In this document: in pieces, positions 1 through 10,600 of the stretch
Numbering within the stretch: position 1 is the stretch's first letter
How the letters are laid out: each line of letters opens with the position of its first letter
Source: Saprospiraceae bacterium
Lineage (GTDB): Bacteria; Bacteroidota; Bacteroidia; Chitinophagales; Saprospiraceae
Assembly (NCBI GenBank): GCA_027486765.1
Contig: JAIXOO010000044.1
Location: 1 to 35,968, forward strand
Direction of reading: 5' to 3'
DNA length: 35,968 nucleotides
Translations under genes and position numbers: made by a program
The notes under the pieces: model-generated
What the model was told of the DNA's origin: nothing
What the model saw: only the letters and a program-made list of their open reading frames with translations
Database searches by the model: none

Positions 1-594
1 TCACCCAAAGCAGAACCCTTCAAACAATGGCTTGCCAAGGTTGGCTACGAACGCATCCAGGAAATAGAAAACCCGGAACTCGCCGCCATCCGCGCCCGTG
101 AGTATTATCAAGCCCTGGGTTACAGTGAGGAATGGATTCAACGGCGCATGCAGTCGATCGCTGCCCGTACACAGTTAACGGAGGAGTGGAAAAATCGAGG
201 AGTACAAGAAGGGCAGGAATATGCCATCCTCACTGCCGAAATCAGCAAGGCTACTTTTGGCCTGACACCCACAGAGTACAAGGACCTGAAAGGCTTGAAA
301 CGCGAAAACTTGCGTGACCACATGACCGGCCTGGAACTGATCTTCACCATGCTGGGGGAGGAGGAAACCAAAAATGAGGCCATCGATATCGACGCGCAAG
401 GTTTTGACGAAAACCGTAAGGCGGCGCGTAAGGGTGGTTCATCGGCTGGTAAGGCACTAGAGGCTTTTGAACAGTCTTCAGGGCGAAATGTGGTTGCTTC
501 GACCAATTTTAAGGGCCAGATTAAGGAGGCAAAGAAGCAGAAAAAAACATTGGGTAAAATAGAGGAAGAAGGTAAAGGGGAGGAGAAAGTATAG
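1..594 (+). CDS. DinD/BRO-type protein, C-terminal part (5' end outside window)
   Basis: The frame is open from base 1 and stops at 592-594, giving 197 residues with no start in the window. The text matches my memory of the DNA-damage-inducible protein D / BRO-N antirepressor-like family: a segment near WLAKVGYERIQEIENPE, then EEWIQRRMQSIAAR, then LTEEWKNRGVQEGQEYAILT, then a basic helical tail. In that family a BRO-N DNA-binding domain comes first; here it would lie upstream of the window. In E. coli DinD is SOS-induced and inhibits RecA filaments; whether this protein does so is unknown. The tail (about residues 140-197) is rich in Lys and Glu and probably disordered. An internal ATG at 148 exists, but the strong family match upstream of it shows it is not the start. 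Confidence 0.8.
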   Translation, partial: SPKAEPFKQWLAKVGYERIQEIENPELAAIRAREYYQALGYSEEWIQRRMQSIAARTQLTEEWKNRGVQEGQEYAILTAEISKATFGLTPTEYKDLKGLKRENLRDHMTGLELIFTMLGEEETKNEAIDIDAQGFDENRKAARKGGSSAGKALEAFEQSSGRNVVASTNFKGQIKEAKKQKKTLGKIEEEGKGEEKV

Positions 595-699
595 CCCAGT
601 CAATACGTTATATTACATATCATTACAAAGAAACTGGCGCTCCAAAAAAGGAATGCATAGGTTTTTCCTAGTGATTACAGATTACTTACGCGCAGCAAG

Positions 700-948
700 C
701 TATTTTTCAAGCGGCCCTAAATAGAGTTCAAATTCTTTCTTCATGTTATACAATGCATATGCCCCTTCGATGAATGCATTTTGCTCCTTCTCAGTCAGTT
801 TTTTCCAGTCCTCAGTTTGTTCAGCCATAGTTACCAGCATGACTGCTTGTTTTTTGCTTTCTTCCATAGTTACCCGTCTTTGTTCGCGGCGGATGCACTC
901 GACTATCATTTCCACGATGTAGGGTGAAATTTCCTTTTGATCTTCCAT
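700..948 (-). CDS. small helical protein of unknown function
   Basis: Encodes 82 residues from ATG (946-948) to TAG (700-702). I do not recognise the family. The composition is charged and Met-rich, and it should be mostly alpha-helical, with no signal peptide or membrane segment. The coding strand opposes the DinD-like gene, so the two converge over a 105-bp gap. It does not overlap another convincing gene, which is the main reason to accept it. Confidence 0.5.
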   Translation of the reverse strand: MEDQKEISPYIVEMIVECIRREQRRVTMEESKKQAVMLVTMAEQTEDWKKLTEKEQNAFIEGAYALYNMKKEFELYLGPLEK

Positions 949-1250
949 TTTGGTGCTTTTTTTTGCAGGCTCTGAATGCGGAAAGGCTGTCTTCCAGGTC
1001 TACAAGAGTTCTTTATTTTATCCGATATTCCTATTTCCCCAAAAGACGATTGAAAGGGCAATATCTGAAACTTAGTTTATTGAAACCAGTTTTTGAGACT
1101 TTTTTACAAGGAGTTGGGAGAGGGTAGGGGAGAGGAGTGGCAGTTTCATAAAACGAGGGTTTTGTGGGAGGGGCAGAATAGATGGGGTATGGAACGCCAA
1201 CCGTTTATTTCCGGGTGGAATTCCATACCTTTTTTTTTATTTTTTATCTT
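949..1250. other. gene-free interval between the small ORF and the Tc operon end
   Basis: About 300 bp without a convincing gene. Several overlapping plus-strand frames are open here but are low-complexity and match nothing I recognise. The only structured element I see is the inverted repeat with a T-run at 1186-1238. Confidence 0.5.
1186..1238 (+). terminator. terminator-like inverted repeat after the Tc operon
   Basis: GGTATGGAA (1186-1194) pairs perfectly with TTCCATACC (1221-1229) and is followed on the plus strand by nine T residues (1230-1238). The 26-nt interval contains further partial pairing (CCAACC against GGGTGG). On the minus strand the same structure lies 13 bp after the Tc operon stop codon and is preceded by an A-run, so it could act in both directions. 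The 26-nt loop is long for a classic intrinsic terminator. Confidence 0.5.
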
Positions 1251-4200
1251 TCAATTCCCCCATTTTACAGCAATCCATAAATCAGAGAACGTTCTATCCT
1301 CAAAGTACAATTTTATTTCACCTACAGGATTAGTAGGTATTGCAATGCCAGTTGGACCACCACTCAATTTTCCTACCAAAAGATTTCCTAATGAAGCATC
1401 TTTGACCAATTGATCTTTTTTTGATCCCGCCTCAGCTGAATTGGCTTTATCAAATAGATCAATACTTCCAGGAATTACTTTTCTTACGCTTCTTGCTAAA
1501 ATATTCAATTGATGGACACTTTCTAAACGCCCCTGACTCCAATATGGGTAATGCTCGGGACGCAATAAGAATTTTAACTCAAATCGTTGATCCTGCACTA
1601 CGGCTTGTTGCTGGAATCTAGACCATTCTGTAGGGAATTCATGTCGTAATGAAAATAATCTAACTGACCCAACCGTTTCAGCCTCATTAATCTGATTTTT
1701 CAGATGGTCGGTTGCTCCTGCTTTTAGCATGTCTCCACCTTCCCTTGCAGAATAATTCAAGTGCATGATTACATCACTAATTGTATTGTAATCAAACTGC
1801 TGGGGATCATTTTTACTCGGATTAGCCGGTAGTTGCAGTTGCCACTCACTGATGGCACCAGTGCCTTCAAACGGAAGGTAACGTTCATCGCGAAGGTTGG
1901 TTTCAAACATTCCACTGTCTTTCTGCGCTGAACTGGTCACAATGGATTGCAGGCTGCCAAAATAATCCTCGAAACGACTGTCCTCAGCATCACTGCGGGC
2001 ATAAGCATCTCTAATTACTGAGGTTTTGCGAATGCTACTTTTCAACAAGGTCAAAGTACAGTTTACACTCACGTAAGGTCCACTGATGCAAGGGATGCTG
2101 ATGGAAACCGACTTGGTTCGACGGAAATAATGACCGGGGCCATCCATATCAAAAAGTGTTTCCGGTAAGCGCATGGTACATCTCCCGGTTGTGCGCAATT
2201 GCAGTAGCGCCAAGGGATCCAACTGGAGCAAGCTAATGTGTTTGCTCAGTTCGTACTCACGTCGGTTGAGTTCGAGATAGGCCATCTCCATCCGTTTGAG
2301 GTCCAGATAGAGCTTTTCGCCGGCGAGTAATCCTTCTTTTCCGGCGGTGTAACCGAATTGAAGGTAGCGCAACTCCGGGTTGCCCAATTCATGTTGTAAT
2401 GCTCGTTCTGCTTTACGGGCGGTATCGAAAGCGAATTGAAAACATTGCCCGTACAGCCCCTTTACTTCCCGCTTCATCCAGGTGTAAAACGCCTTATTGG
2501 TTTTTTTACCTACTCCATCTTTCGCGGCACCTTCCGCATTGAGGAATTGTTCAATTTCTTCGGCATGCTTCATTTGTTGCTGGTGGTTGCGCAGCTCCTG
2601 TTCGGCTAGCGCTTCCCGGATTTGTGCCCCGCGCAACTGCTTCATGATTTGATTGATTTCACCAACGGCGAGGTTGCTTTGGTAAGCCCAGTCTTGTTCG
2701 CGGCGAGCATAGGAACCTATTTTTGTAGCAAGGCTGGCTTCGTGGTTTAATTTATCAGCAATTGCCATAAAGACGTCTGCGCCATAGGAAGCAACTGCAC
2801 CTAGTGTTGATCCTCCAATCTTCATGTCACCACCAAGACCCCAAAAGTGAAATTTAATCCCAAAATCAGGCAGCATCCTAATTCCTTGAGCTGCTAGTTT
2901 TCCAAATCTGATAATGTCTTGAATATCACGTGCTGTCCCTGATTTTGACAAATCTTCTTCTTCATAACTGCTAATTATTTTACCATCTGAATTATCGAGA
3001 TCGGTTGCAATATCGATCGCGACCTCTCGCAATGGCATTTCTGGTTCCTCCATCAAAAACTGCATTTTTGCCAAACTCTCCTTGTCTAATTCTGCCAGGG
3101 CCGGTATCGCGTTTTGGATTTCTTCGGGCTTCTTGCCCAATTGTCGTTCATAATAAATATAACGTTGTAGGGCGTTTTCCAAGGTTTTGAATAGGCCCTC
3201 TTTGGATTTAATCGATTCTTGCAATTGTCCATACTTGATGTGCTGCACCATTTCCAGTATGGTGCGTTCGTGCTTGGCCCGGAGTATGGCCATGGCCTCA
3301 CCTTCTTCTTTTTCCATGGCCGACAACAGGCTATTGCCTAAGGATTTAATCTCGGAACAAACTTCGTTGGCTTTTTGAAGTAACACTTGAAAACGGACCA
3401 AGGGCAAAGGCTGGTTCAAACCATTGACAACGGCCCCAACATCCAAGCCTGAAGCGACCGCACGTGCAAGCATAGCAGGATCAATCGGTGGCTCAAATAA
3501 GGGCAACTGCCGAAAAATGCCCTGAATATTGAGGCTGTTGCGGATTTTGAACAAGCGATCCGCCACCCTGTCCCAATATTCCAACAGCTTGTCATTGAGG
3601 GGAATGCAAAAATAAAGTGCCTTACCAATGCCACGCACAACGGCCAAACGTTCATTGTCAGAAGCCTGACTGGGATGAGGCATCGATTCAAAGGCTACTT
3701 CTGCTTCCAGATTGCGCAGGGTGTTTCCGAATTTGTCCAAATCCTTGCGCATATTGGCGTAGGTTTGTGGCCGTACATTGCCTTTTTTGGGTACAGCCTG
3801 TGGCTTGGCCCCCAAGATATTGGCGGCTAGTACATAAACGATCATGGCTTCATTGATGCTCTCGCCAGTGTCTTGCCGGAAAAGGGAATCCCCCCAATCA
3901 ATCAGGTTATCCAAATAGGCCATAACCGTTTTGTACATGTAGGCTTGTTGGCGGTAACGAGCCACCACATGCGGGCGGAAGGGCGCATCTTTCCAGGCTT
4001 CAATGCTGCGAATGGTATCGTCGCGCAACTGAGGGTCTTCGCCAGTGGAAAGATTGGTCAAAATTTTCTCAATTTTCTCTACATCGGTATATTGGAAAGG
4101 CCTCACTTTCCAAAAGCGTTGTGGCGTAGTCCCAGCGCTGTCATCTGTAGGGTCGAAGATGTAATGAAACCATTGTTGTGCCTCGGCATAGCGCCCATTT

Positions 4201-4646
4201 TTGCTGAGGTGGGTTGCAATGATAAAAGGCACATGAAAAAACAATTCCCAATTGTACGCGGCATAAGCACCGCCATAAGTGAAATCTAAATCCTTAACCG
4301 GATAGGGTTGTTCAACCAAATTTGAGGGATTGTAGAGCGAAGTCGAAAAGATCTCACGGTACAACGTTGGTTTGGATTTTCCATCTGGCAATTTTAATGG
4401 ATTCCCATTAAGGTCTTTTTGATAATCCGTATCGGCATCCTGTAAGCCCCTGATCGAGTGTTGAAGTAAGCGTTTGATTAAATTTTGCACATAGGGATGC
4501 TGGTGCAAACTGAAGCGATACTTGACTTCACGTTCCTGAATCAGGAGGTGTTTAATTTCTTTGGTAATTGTTTCCCGACTGGGTCGATATTGAATCAACT
4601 CTGTATCGATGTATTGGTGAAAACTTTGGGACAATAGCTGTTCCAT
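1251..4646 (-). CDS. Tc toxin TcA subunit, C-terminal half (pore-forming and TcB-binding)
   Basis: Encodes 1131 residues corresponding to the C-terminal half of TcA proteins, like TcaB or YenA2 in split systems. Residues about 135-175 carry the family signature around VPFIIATHLSKN and the WFHYIFDPT motif. Residues about 630-750 form long helices that should be part of the alpha-helical shaft and translocation channel. Residues about 790-1131 match the TcB-binding domain, including SGMFETNLRDERYLPFEG near residue 910. In TcA the assembled pentamer binds receptors, forms the pore and docks the TcB-TcC cocoon. The start ATG (4644-4646) lies 49 bp after the stop of the upstream TcA half, so the two are almost certainly co-transcribed and should form one composite A subunit. 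There is no signal peptide, as is usual for Tc proteins. Confidence 0.9.
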   Translation of the reverse strand: MEQLLSQSFHQYIDTELIQYRPSRETITKEIKHLLIQEREVKYRFSLHQHPYVQNLIKRLLQHSIRGLQDADTDYQKDLNGNPLKLPDGKSKPTLYREIFSTSLYNPSNLVEQPYPVKDLDFTYGGAYAAYNWELFFHVPFIIATHLSKNGRYAEAQQWFHYIFDPTDDSAGTTPQRFWKVRPFQYTDVEKIEKILTNLSTGEDPQLRDDTIRSIEAWKDAPFRPHVVARYRQQAYMYKTVMAYLDNLIDWGDSLFRQDTGESINEAMIVYVLAANILGAKPQAVPKKGNVRPQTYANMRKDLDKFGNTLRNLEAEVAFESMPHPSQASDNERLAVVRGIGKALYFCIPLNDKLLEYWDRVADRLFKIRNSLNIQGIFRQLPLFEPPIDPAMLARAVASGLDVGAVVNGLNQPLPLVRFQVLLQKANEVCSEIKSLGNSLLSAMEKEEGEAMAILRAKHERTILEMVQHIKYGQLQESIKSKEGLFKTLENALQRYIYYERQLGKKPEEIQNAIPALAELDKESLAKMQFLMEEPEMPLREVAIDIATDLDNSDGKIISSYEEEDLSKSGTARDIQDIIRFGKLAAQGIRMLPDFGIKFHFWGLGGDMKIGGSTLGAVASYGADVFMAIADKLNHEASLATKIGSYARREQDWAYQSNLAVGEINQIMKQLRGAQIREALAEQELRNHQQQMKHAEEIEQFLNAEGAAKDGVGKKTNKAFYTWMKREVKGLYGQCFQFAFDTARKAERALQHELGNPELRYLQFGYTAGKEGLLAGEKLYLDLKRMEMAYLELNRREYELSKHISLLQLDPLALLQLRTTGRCTMRLPETLFDMDGPGHYFRRTKSVSISIPCISGPYVSVNCTLTLLKSSIRKTSVIRDAYARSDAEDSRFEDYFGSLQSIVTSSAQKDSGMFETNLRDERYLPFEGTGAISEWQLQLPANPSKNDPQQFDYNTISDVIMHLNYSAREGGDMLKAGATDHLKNQINEAETVGSVRLFSLRHEFPTEWSRFQQQAVVQDQRFELKFLLRPEHYPYWSQGRLESVHQLNILARSVRKVIPGSIDLFDKANSAEAGSKKDQLVKDASLGNLLVGKLSGGPTGIAIPTNPVGEIKLYFEDRTFSDLWIAVKWGN

Positions 4647-4695
4647 GGTTCTTTTTTTAGTGGTTAAAAACTTTGGCCGCTCAATTTCCTGATCC

Positions 4696-7600
4696 TTAGC
4701 GGTTGTGGAACAAATTCACACTCTTCACAAGTGCGGTATTTAGTCCGTTGCTGCCGATTACGTTTAACACGCTAGTAGCCTGAACGACACTCCCTGCTGA
4801 AGAAGCCACTTGTTCTGCTGATACAAGGATGCCAGCGGACTCACTTCCTGGGCTTACAGCAATGGGGATTGCTGTTTGTAGTTGCTTGGCTTCTGCTGTG
4901 GATAGAACTTGTAGGTTTGTTCGCCCAGATTGTCCGATCAATTCTCCATTGAATTGAATCAGGGTAGTTGGGTTGGCCAACCAATCTTTTTGCGCTAGAA
5001 AGTCCAAACGAGTACGCGAATCAATTCCACGCTTCCATACTGGATCGTCGAAGTCGAGAGGTATGGGTATTCGATATTGTGGAATCATTGGTGCCAAAGG
5101 GACGGATTGCCAAAAACCGAGGTCATCCCGTTCAGCATCGGTTTCCGTGCGTTTTTTTACCCATTCTTGCCATTCTTCGATGCTTGTTTCACGGAAACTT
5201 GGTTCAATAAAAAAGGTGTTGCCTACTTCATCTTGGTAAAAAACAGGAGCGACCAATGCTCCAATCTCATCTGAACCAATCGTAAGGGCATTGGCGCAGG
5301 ATAGGAGCGTAAAAACACCACCTTGCTGCAAGATATTAGGGCTAAGGGTAGTCACTTTAGGTGGCTTGCCGTCTTCAGTTTCGATCCGGGCTTTGAAGGT
5401 TACTTTCAACCCGCCATTGCCTTTGCGCCGATTGGCCTGGGTCTCGGGCGCATTGTAAGGCATACCCGGAGCTGCTTCAATACTGCTACTTACCGGTACA
5501 CTGTTGCGGCTAACTACCCTGAAAGCCCGGTTTATTTCGCCCCCAAGGTTTATTTTCACAGCTCGGTCTTCCCCCTCTGCGTATTCTTTGCTTACGTGAA
5601 TAAAAGCCGCGTCAGGATTGAACGTCATGGGTACCTTCACCGTCAATGAAGCTGCTACTCCGCCTGATTCACGGGCACTCCAGGTGCCATTGAGGTATTC
5701 ACTCCAGTGCAATTGAACATCAACAAGCTTGGTGGCAACCATTGAAGAAAGCGCGTTGTTGATGTCTGCAATTGAGGCATCAACAAGTTTTGCCTCGCTA
5801 CCTGAACTTGAACCAGTCACAAGGGCAATACCTTTTGCGCTAGTTTTGGTTAAACCTTCTACTGATGTGGAGAAGGGCTTTTCGGCTACATACAGAGAAC
5901 CTCCGGTAGATGAAGGTTTTGCACTTGAATCAGCGCGATCAAGAAAGGTTACCCAAAAAAGGTTCAAGCGATCGCGCCACACCACGGGCACCAGGTGATT
6001 GCCCTGGATTTCAGCAGTCACTGGCTCCCAGGGAGTCCAAATCTGGTGTTTGTATTGGCGATAAAAATACTTGTGTGGCTGCGCAAAGGTGCGTCCAATG
6101 ACGTGTAGGGTACTGGAAGCCGGGTCGAAACTGTCCTCTTCACAATACATCCCGGCAATATCCAGTCGAGCCAGTTCGTCCAATTTTTTCAGGTATTTGA
6201 AAAAAGCGTCCTCCACCAAATCGCTGGATACATCTCCTTGCAACAAGGCACCTTCCAGTTCGGTAAATAGATGGGTTTTGTCGTCCCGGAACTCAGGTTC
6301 CAGCCAATTTTCGGGGAACAAAAATATTTTGCGGTTGGCCTCCCAAACCCGATAACGTTTCATCCATTGCCAATGTTTGGAATTGATGGCAGAAGGCGCT
6401 ACTTGTTGTGGCTCCATATTGAGCAAACAGCGTTGGATGAATACCTGGATTGCTCCGATGGCGGCACGAATGCGGGAGGTTTTAATAACGGGTTCGACCC
6501 CGGGATCAATTAAAAAATATTCAAACAATTGATCCATACGTTCAAAACCTCGCAGGTGCATTATGAATGCAACCAAGGCATTGCGTTGTTGTTGCCTCAA
6601 TTTGTCGAAAATGGGCTGTGCAACACGTTGCCATACTTCCGGTTCGAAGCGGGCTTTGATGCTTTCTTTCAGGCTTTGGGCAATTTTAAATTTTTTATCC
6701 TGAGTGGTAGTCTTGCTGATTATTTTTGTCCATTTATTGATTTCTTGAGCAGCTACCCCAAGTTTGGTTGTAGTTTGCAGACCTTGCCACAAGCGGATTA
6801 ATGTTCGCTCATCTTTAAATGTTGGGCTAGCAAAAAGTGCCTCCGCCGTTGTTTTGATCACCGTTTGATCCCGGCGGGTCAACTGAGCAATCTGTAGACA
6901 TACCTCGTCTAAAGAAAGCGTTTCGGCTACTTCCATCACCTCGATTAGGCCTCCACTACCTCCAGCCATTTCTTCGCGTAATGCCTTATATGCCATCAAG
7001 CGGCAAAACCAGGTAAACCGTTGAATGGCCACGCTCGGCGTATCATCTATTGCTTGAGTTGGCAATGCGCTAAAAGAAATATGGTCAAAATTGGCTGCAT
7101 GGGTAAGGAAATATCTTAATTCTCGTTCGCTTAATCCCAATTTCTGAACCAATGCCAGGGTTTTTTGAAGTAAAATCTGGGCCCGGGTACTATGTTCTAC
7201 ACTTGAGGCCGCGTACAAGGTAAGTCTGGATAATCCGCCAACCGGAAGCTGTTCACCTTGAACCTGTAAGAGGGCCTCACCTCCATTTAAATTTTGTAGT
7301 TCGAGTGAAAACCGATAGGCAATTCCAGGCTTTAACTCAATAAACTCGGCCGCCCCTTTGCCTAATGTGTCCTCATCCTGGGCGGCAACACCTACAAAGA
7401 CAGGGCTATGCAGGTGTGCAAAGCGCAAAGTTGCCGAGGCATTCTTTTTGGCCAATTTTGTGTAAAACCGATAAGCCCCAGCAGTAGATACTTCCAGATA
7501 GCCCTCAAATCGGCAGCTTTGGATATTTGTTGGGCGCAAAAGGTTCCCCTTATGGTCACGCAATCCAGTATCAATTTCTAAAAAGACTAAATTGGTTTCA

Positions 7601-10600
7601 GCACCATTCAAGTTTGGATCGGTATAAAAACTTGCAGAAATGCCTTTGGTGCCAAGCCCTGAAAAAGCGCTAAGCAATGGTTTTGGTTCAATCTGGATAG
7701 GGTCAGTCAAAAGCAGTGGATCGCTTAACAAAGATTCTATCAGCACTTGATCTGCTTGATTTGCTGCCGAAATCGTTTGTACGATCAATTGACGTACGAG
7801 TTGTGTTTGGAGGTAAGGTAAAAATGCTTGGATCAATAAGCCTCGTTTTTCATATACTTTATCCTCTCGGGCTTTTTCTGCTGCACGTTTTTGAATTTCA
7901 CTTAAGCCATCTGGGACAAGTGGCAATACCTCAAACAACTTACCATAATCAGCAGCTTCAAAAAAGCCTGCATTTGAGTTCGCATTCAGGGCCTGCTTTT
8001 GTAAGTATTTGGAAAAAAAGGCGCTGTTTTCAAGCTGCACCGCATCAAGCAATGTCGAAAATAGCATTTTTTGGTTAACGCTTAACTTGGAGTTGAATTT
8101 GGCTTTTAAAGCCATTTTTTGTGCATCGAGCAATATGCCTCGAAAGACCATCGTCTGTTCTTGCCGAACAGTATTGTAGTTCACTTTTTGAATGGCCATA
8201 TCTCCGGCAAAATCTGTTGCTTGCAATTGATGGTCAGGGTCAACTCCGCCTTGGACCACAGTCACTTCATTGGTTCCATCCAACATGGCCAATAAGCGAT
8301 TTACGACATTTGAAGGCAGCACTAAACCAAGTTTACTGCGCAGTTCATCATCAGGCAAAGCGGAAGGGTCATTGGGGATGACATGTTCATTTTGAATGGC
8401 TCTAATCCCCAATGCAATAGCCTTGGTAGTAGCCCAAAGTGCATCCTCATCAGGGCGGTATTTTCCACTTGCATCAAATTGATGCCGCAGTAAATAGTTG
8501 AGGTCCTGGATGTCAAAGCCACTGGCTTTGAGGGCGTCAAGCATTTCAACGAAACGAATCGTCTGACTGAAAGGAAAGTCGTTCTCTAACTGATCTAGTG
8601 GATCAGGGTGTAAGGATTTAAAAGGATCAAGTCCCGATAATTGTTTGAGTGAGAGCAGCTCCCCAATGTCCAGCTTGAGGGCTTTTGCCAATAAACCATG
8701 GCGGTACAACAACGAGACATGGGCTAAGGTCAGTGCTGCGGATTCAAGATCGAGGCCATTGTTTGACAAGATTTGATTGATTTCAGTAACACTAAGGCCT
8801 AAAGCTCCCTGAATAACCAGCAAATGATCTTTGAGTAATAAGTCCGGTTTGCTCAAATAAAGCCCCAATGGATCATCAAAAACTGGGTCGCTGCGCAGGG
8901 CACTCCTGCTGAGGAAATGCCGAGCGTAGAGTGGATTTTTGCCCTGGGTAGGGAGGTCAGTCCAAAGGCTGAGCAACTTGGAGAGGCTATTTTTGCCTAC
9001 GTTCATTTTTGTCTCCAAAGATCGAAGGTGGCTGAGGTAAATTAGTACCGTTAACAGCGGTTGTTTGGCTAGATGTTCGGCCTCAAACGGCGCATTTTTG
9101 GGCATAAAAGCCTGTAGCGCACGATCAGTATCGGCAATGCTCCAATTGAGTTTACGCCACAGTCTTACGAACAGGTTTATTTTAAGCAGGGCAAATCCAT
9201 CCACTTTATTCCCATTGGCGTATTGTAGTGTGGTTTTATCAAAATCACCAGCAGTACTGGTGTCAGCCAAAACCAGAATTTGATCAAAATCATTGTTTTG
9301 CAGGGCTGTGTTCAACCAATCGACGGCATCAAAGTCAGGAAAAGCTTTGCTCAAAAATTTTAGTTTCGCCACAATTCCATGCACTTCGTGCAGTACATCC
9401 CAGGCTGCTTTTGTGATGGCATCGAAGCGCGTTTGATCTGCTGGAGTCAAATCTTTCCGTTTTTTATCCAACAAATCTTCGTTGAGTTGATATGTAGCGA
9501 GGTGTTTTTTGTAAAACAGTACATCGTTGATCTCAATCCCCAATTTGTACAACACCACAAAAGCATTCAATTGAGGGTTGACAAAACCAGTGCGGACGAC
9601 CTCAAGCAATTCTTTGTAACTTATCCCCAAACGCCTGGAGAGCGCTTTGGCTGAATTCAGGTCAATGCGCTGCCCGCTGTCCGCGTCAATTGCCGAAGTT
9701 AGTGCTTGAGTTTCCCTCTCAAATCCATACAGTGTAAACCAATCATCCAAAGGATTTGGGTTGGTGAAAACCGCCAGTTCACTTGGCGAAATCCCTAAAG
9801 ATTCGATAAATATTGCCGCCCGATCATAGGATTGAAGGGGCTCAAAAAGGGCATCTGAGGAACGAAAACTTTCCAACAATTGCCACAGGGGTGTATCAAA
9901 ATAAGCACAAAATTGGCGCGCAGTTTCTAGCCAAAGGTCAAAGGGGAGATTCAGTGGGTAGCGAGCATTTTGCAAGGTTTTATACGCTTCGGGCTCAATG
10001 TATTGGGGTTCAGCAATGAGTTCACTGCTGGTAGCGTCGCCGGTATCATGGGCTGTATCCGCACCAAGGGAATGGTGAGCGACGTAGTATTCCAATATTT
10101 CGTTGACCAAATCAATTTGTGGCAATTCCGTATTGGTATTTTCACAAGTCAGGGGAATATTGGGAATATCCGGGCGGCGGCTGATCAAAATTTCATAAGG
10201 GGTAAGCGGGGTAATATCCCTATTTGGAACGGGTTCCAAAGGATGGGCAGCTTGCCAGCGTTGTTCAAACAAACCAAAGGCTTCTGTATCTTTAAACGGG
10301 TAGGGAGCGGAGCCGTGTTTGTTCTTCCAATCCTTCATGGCATTTTGCCAAACCTTTACCTCTGGATCTAAAAATTGCAACAAATCCACCAAATAAGCCG
10401 CCGGGCTGAGTACTGACCTACAGTGTTCACATTCGCAAAAATCCAGTGAGCCAAACAAACCTGCCATGTTTGGAAATTCGTTGATTAGTTTGGTTTTGGC
10501 ATCTTTACGAACTTCTGACGTGGCAGACATGGCAAAGATCGGTGCAGCATTGTCCAACTCCTTGGTAAGGGTGAAAATACTGGTGGTGACATTGCTTACC

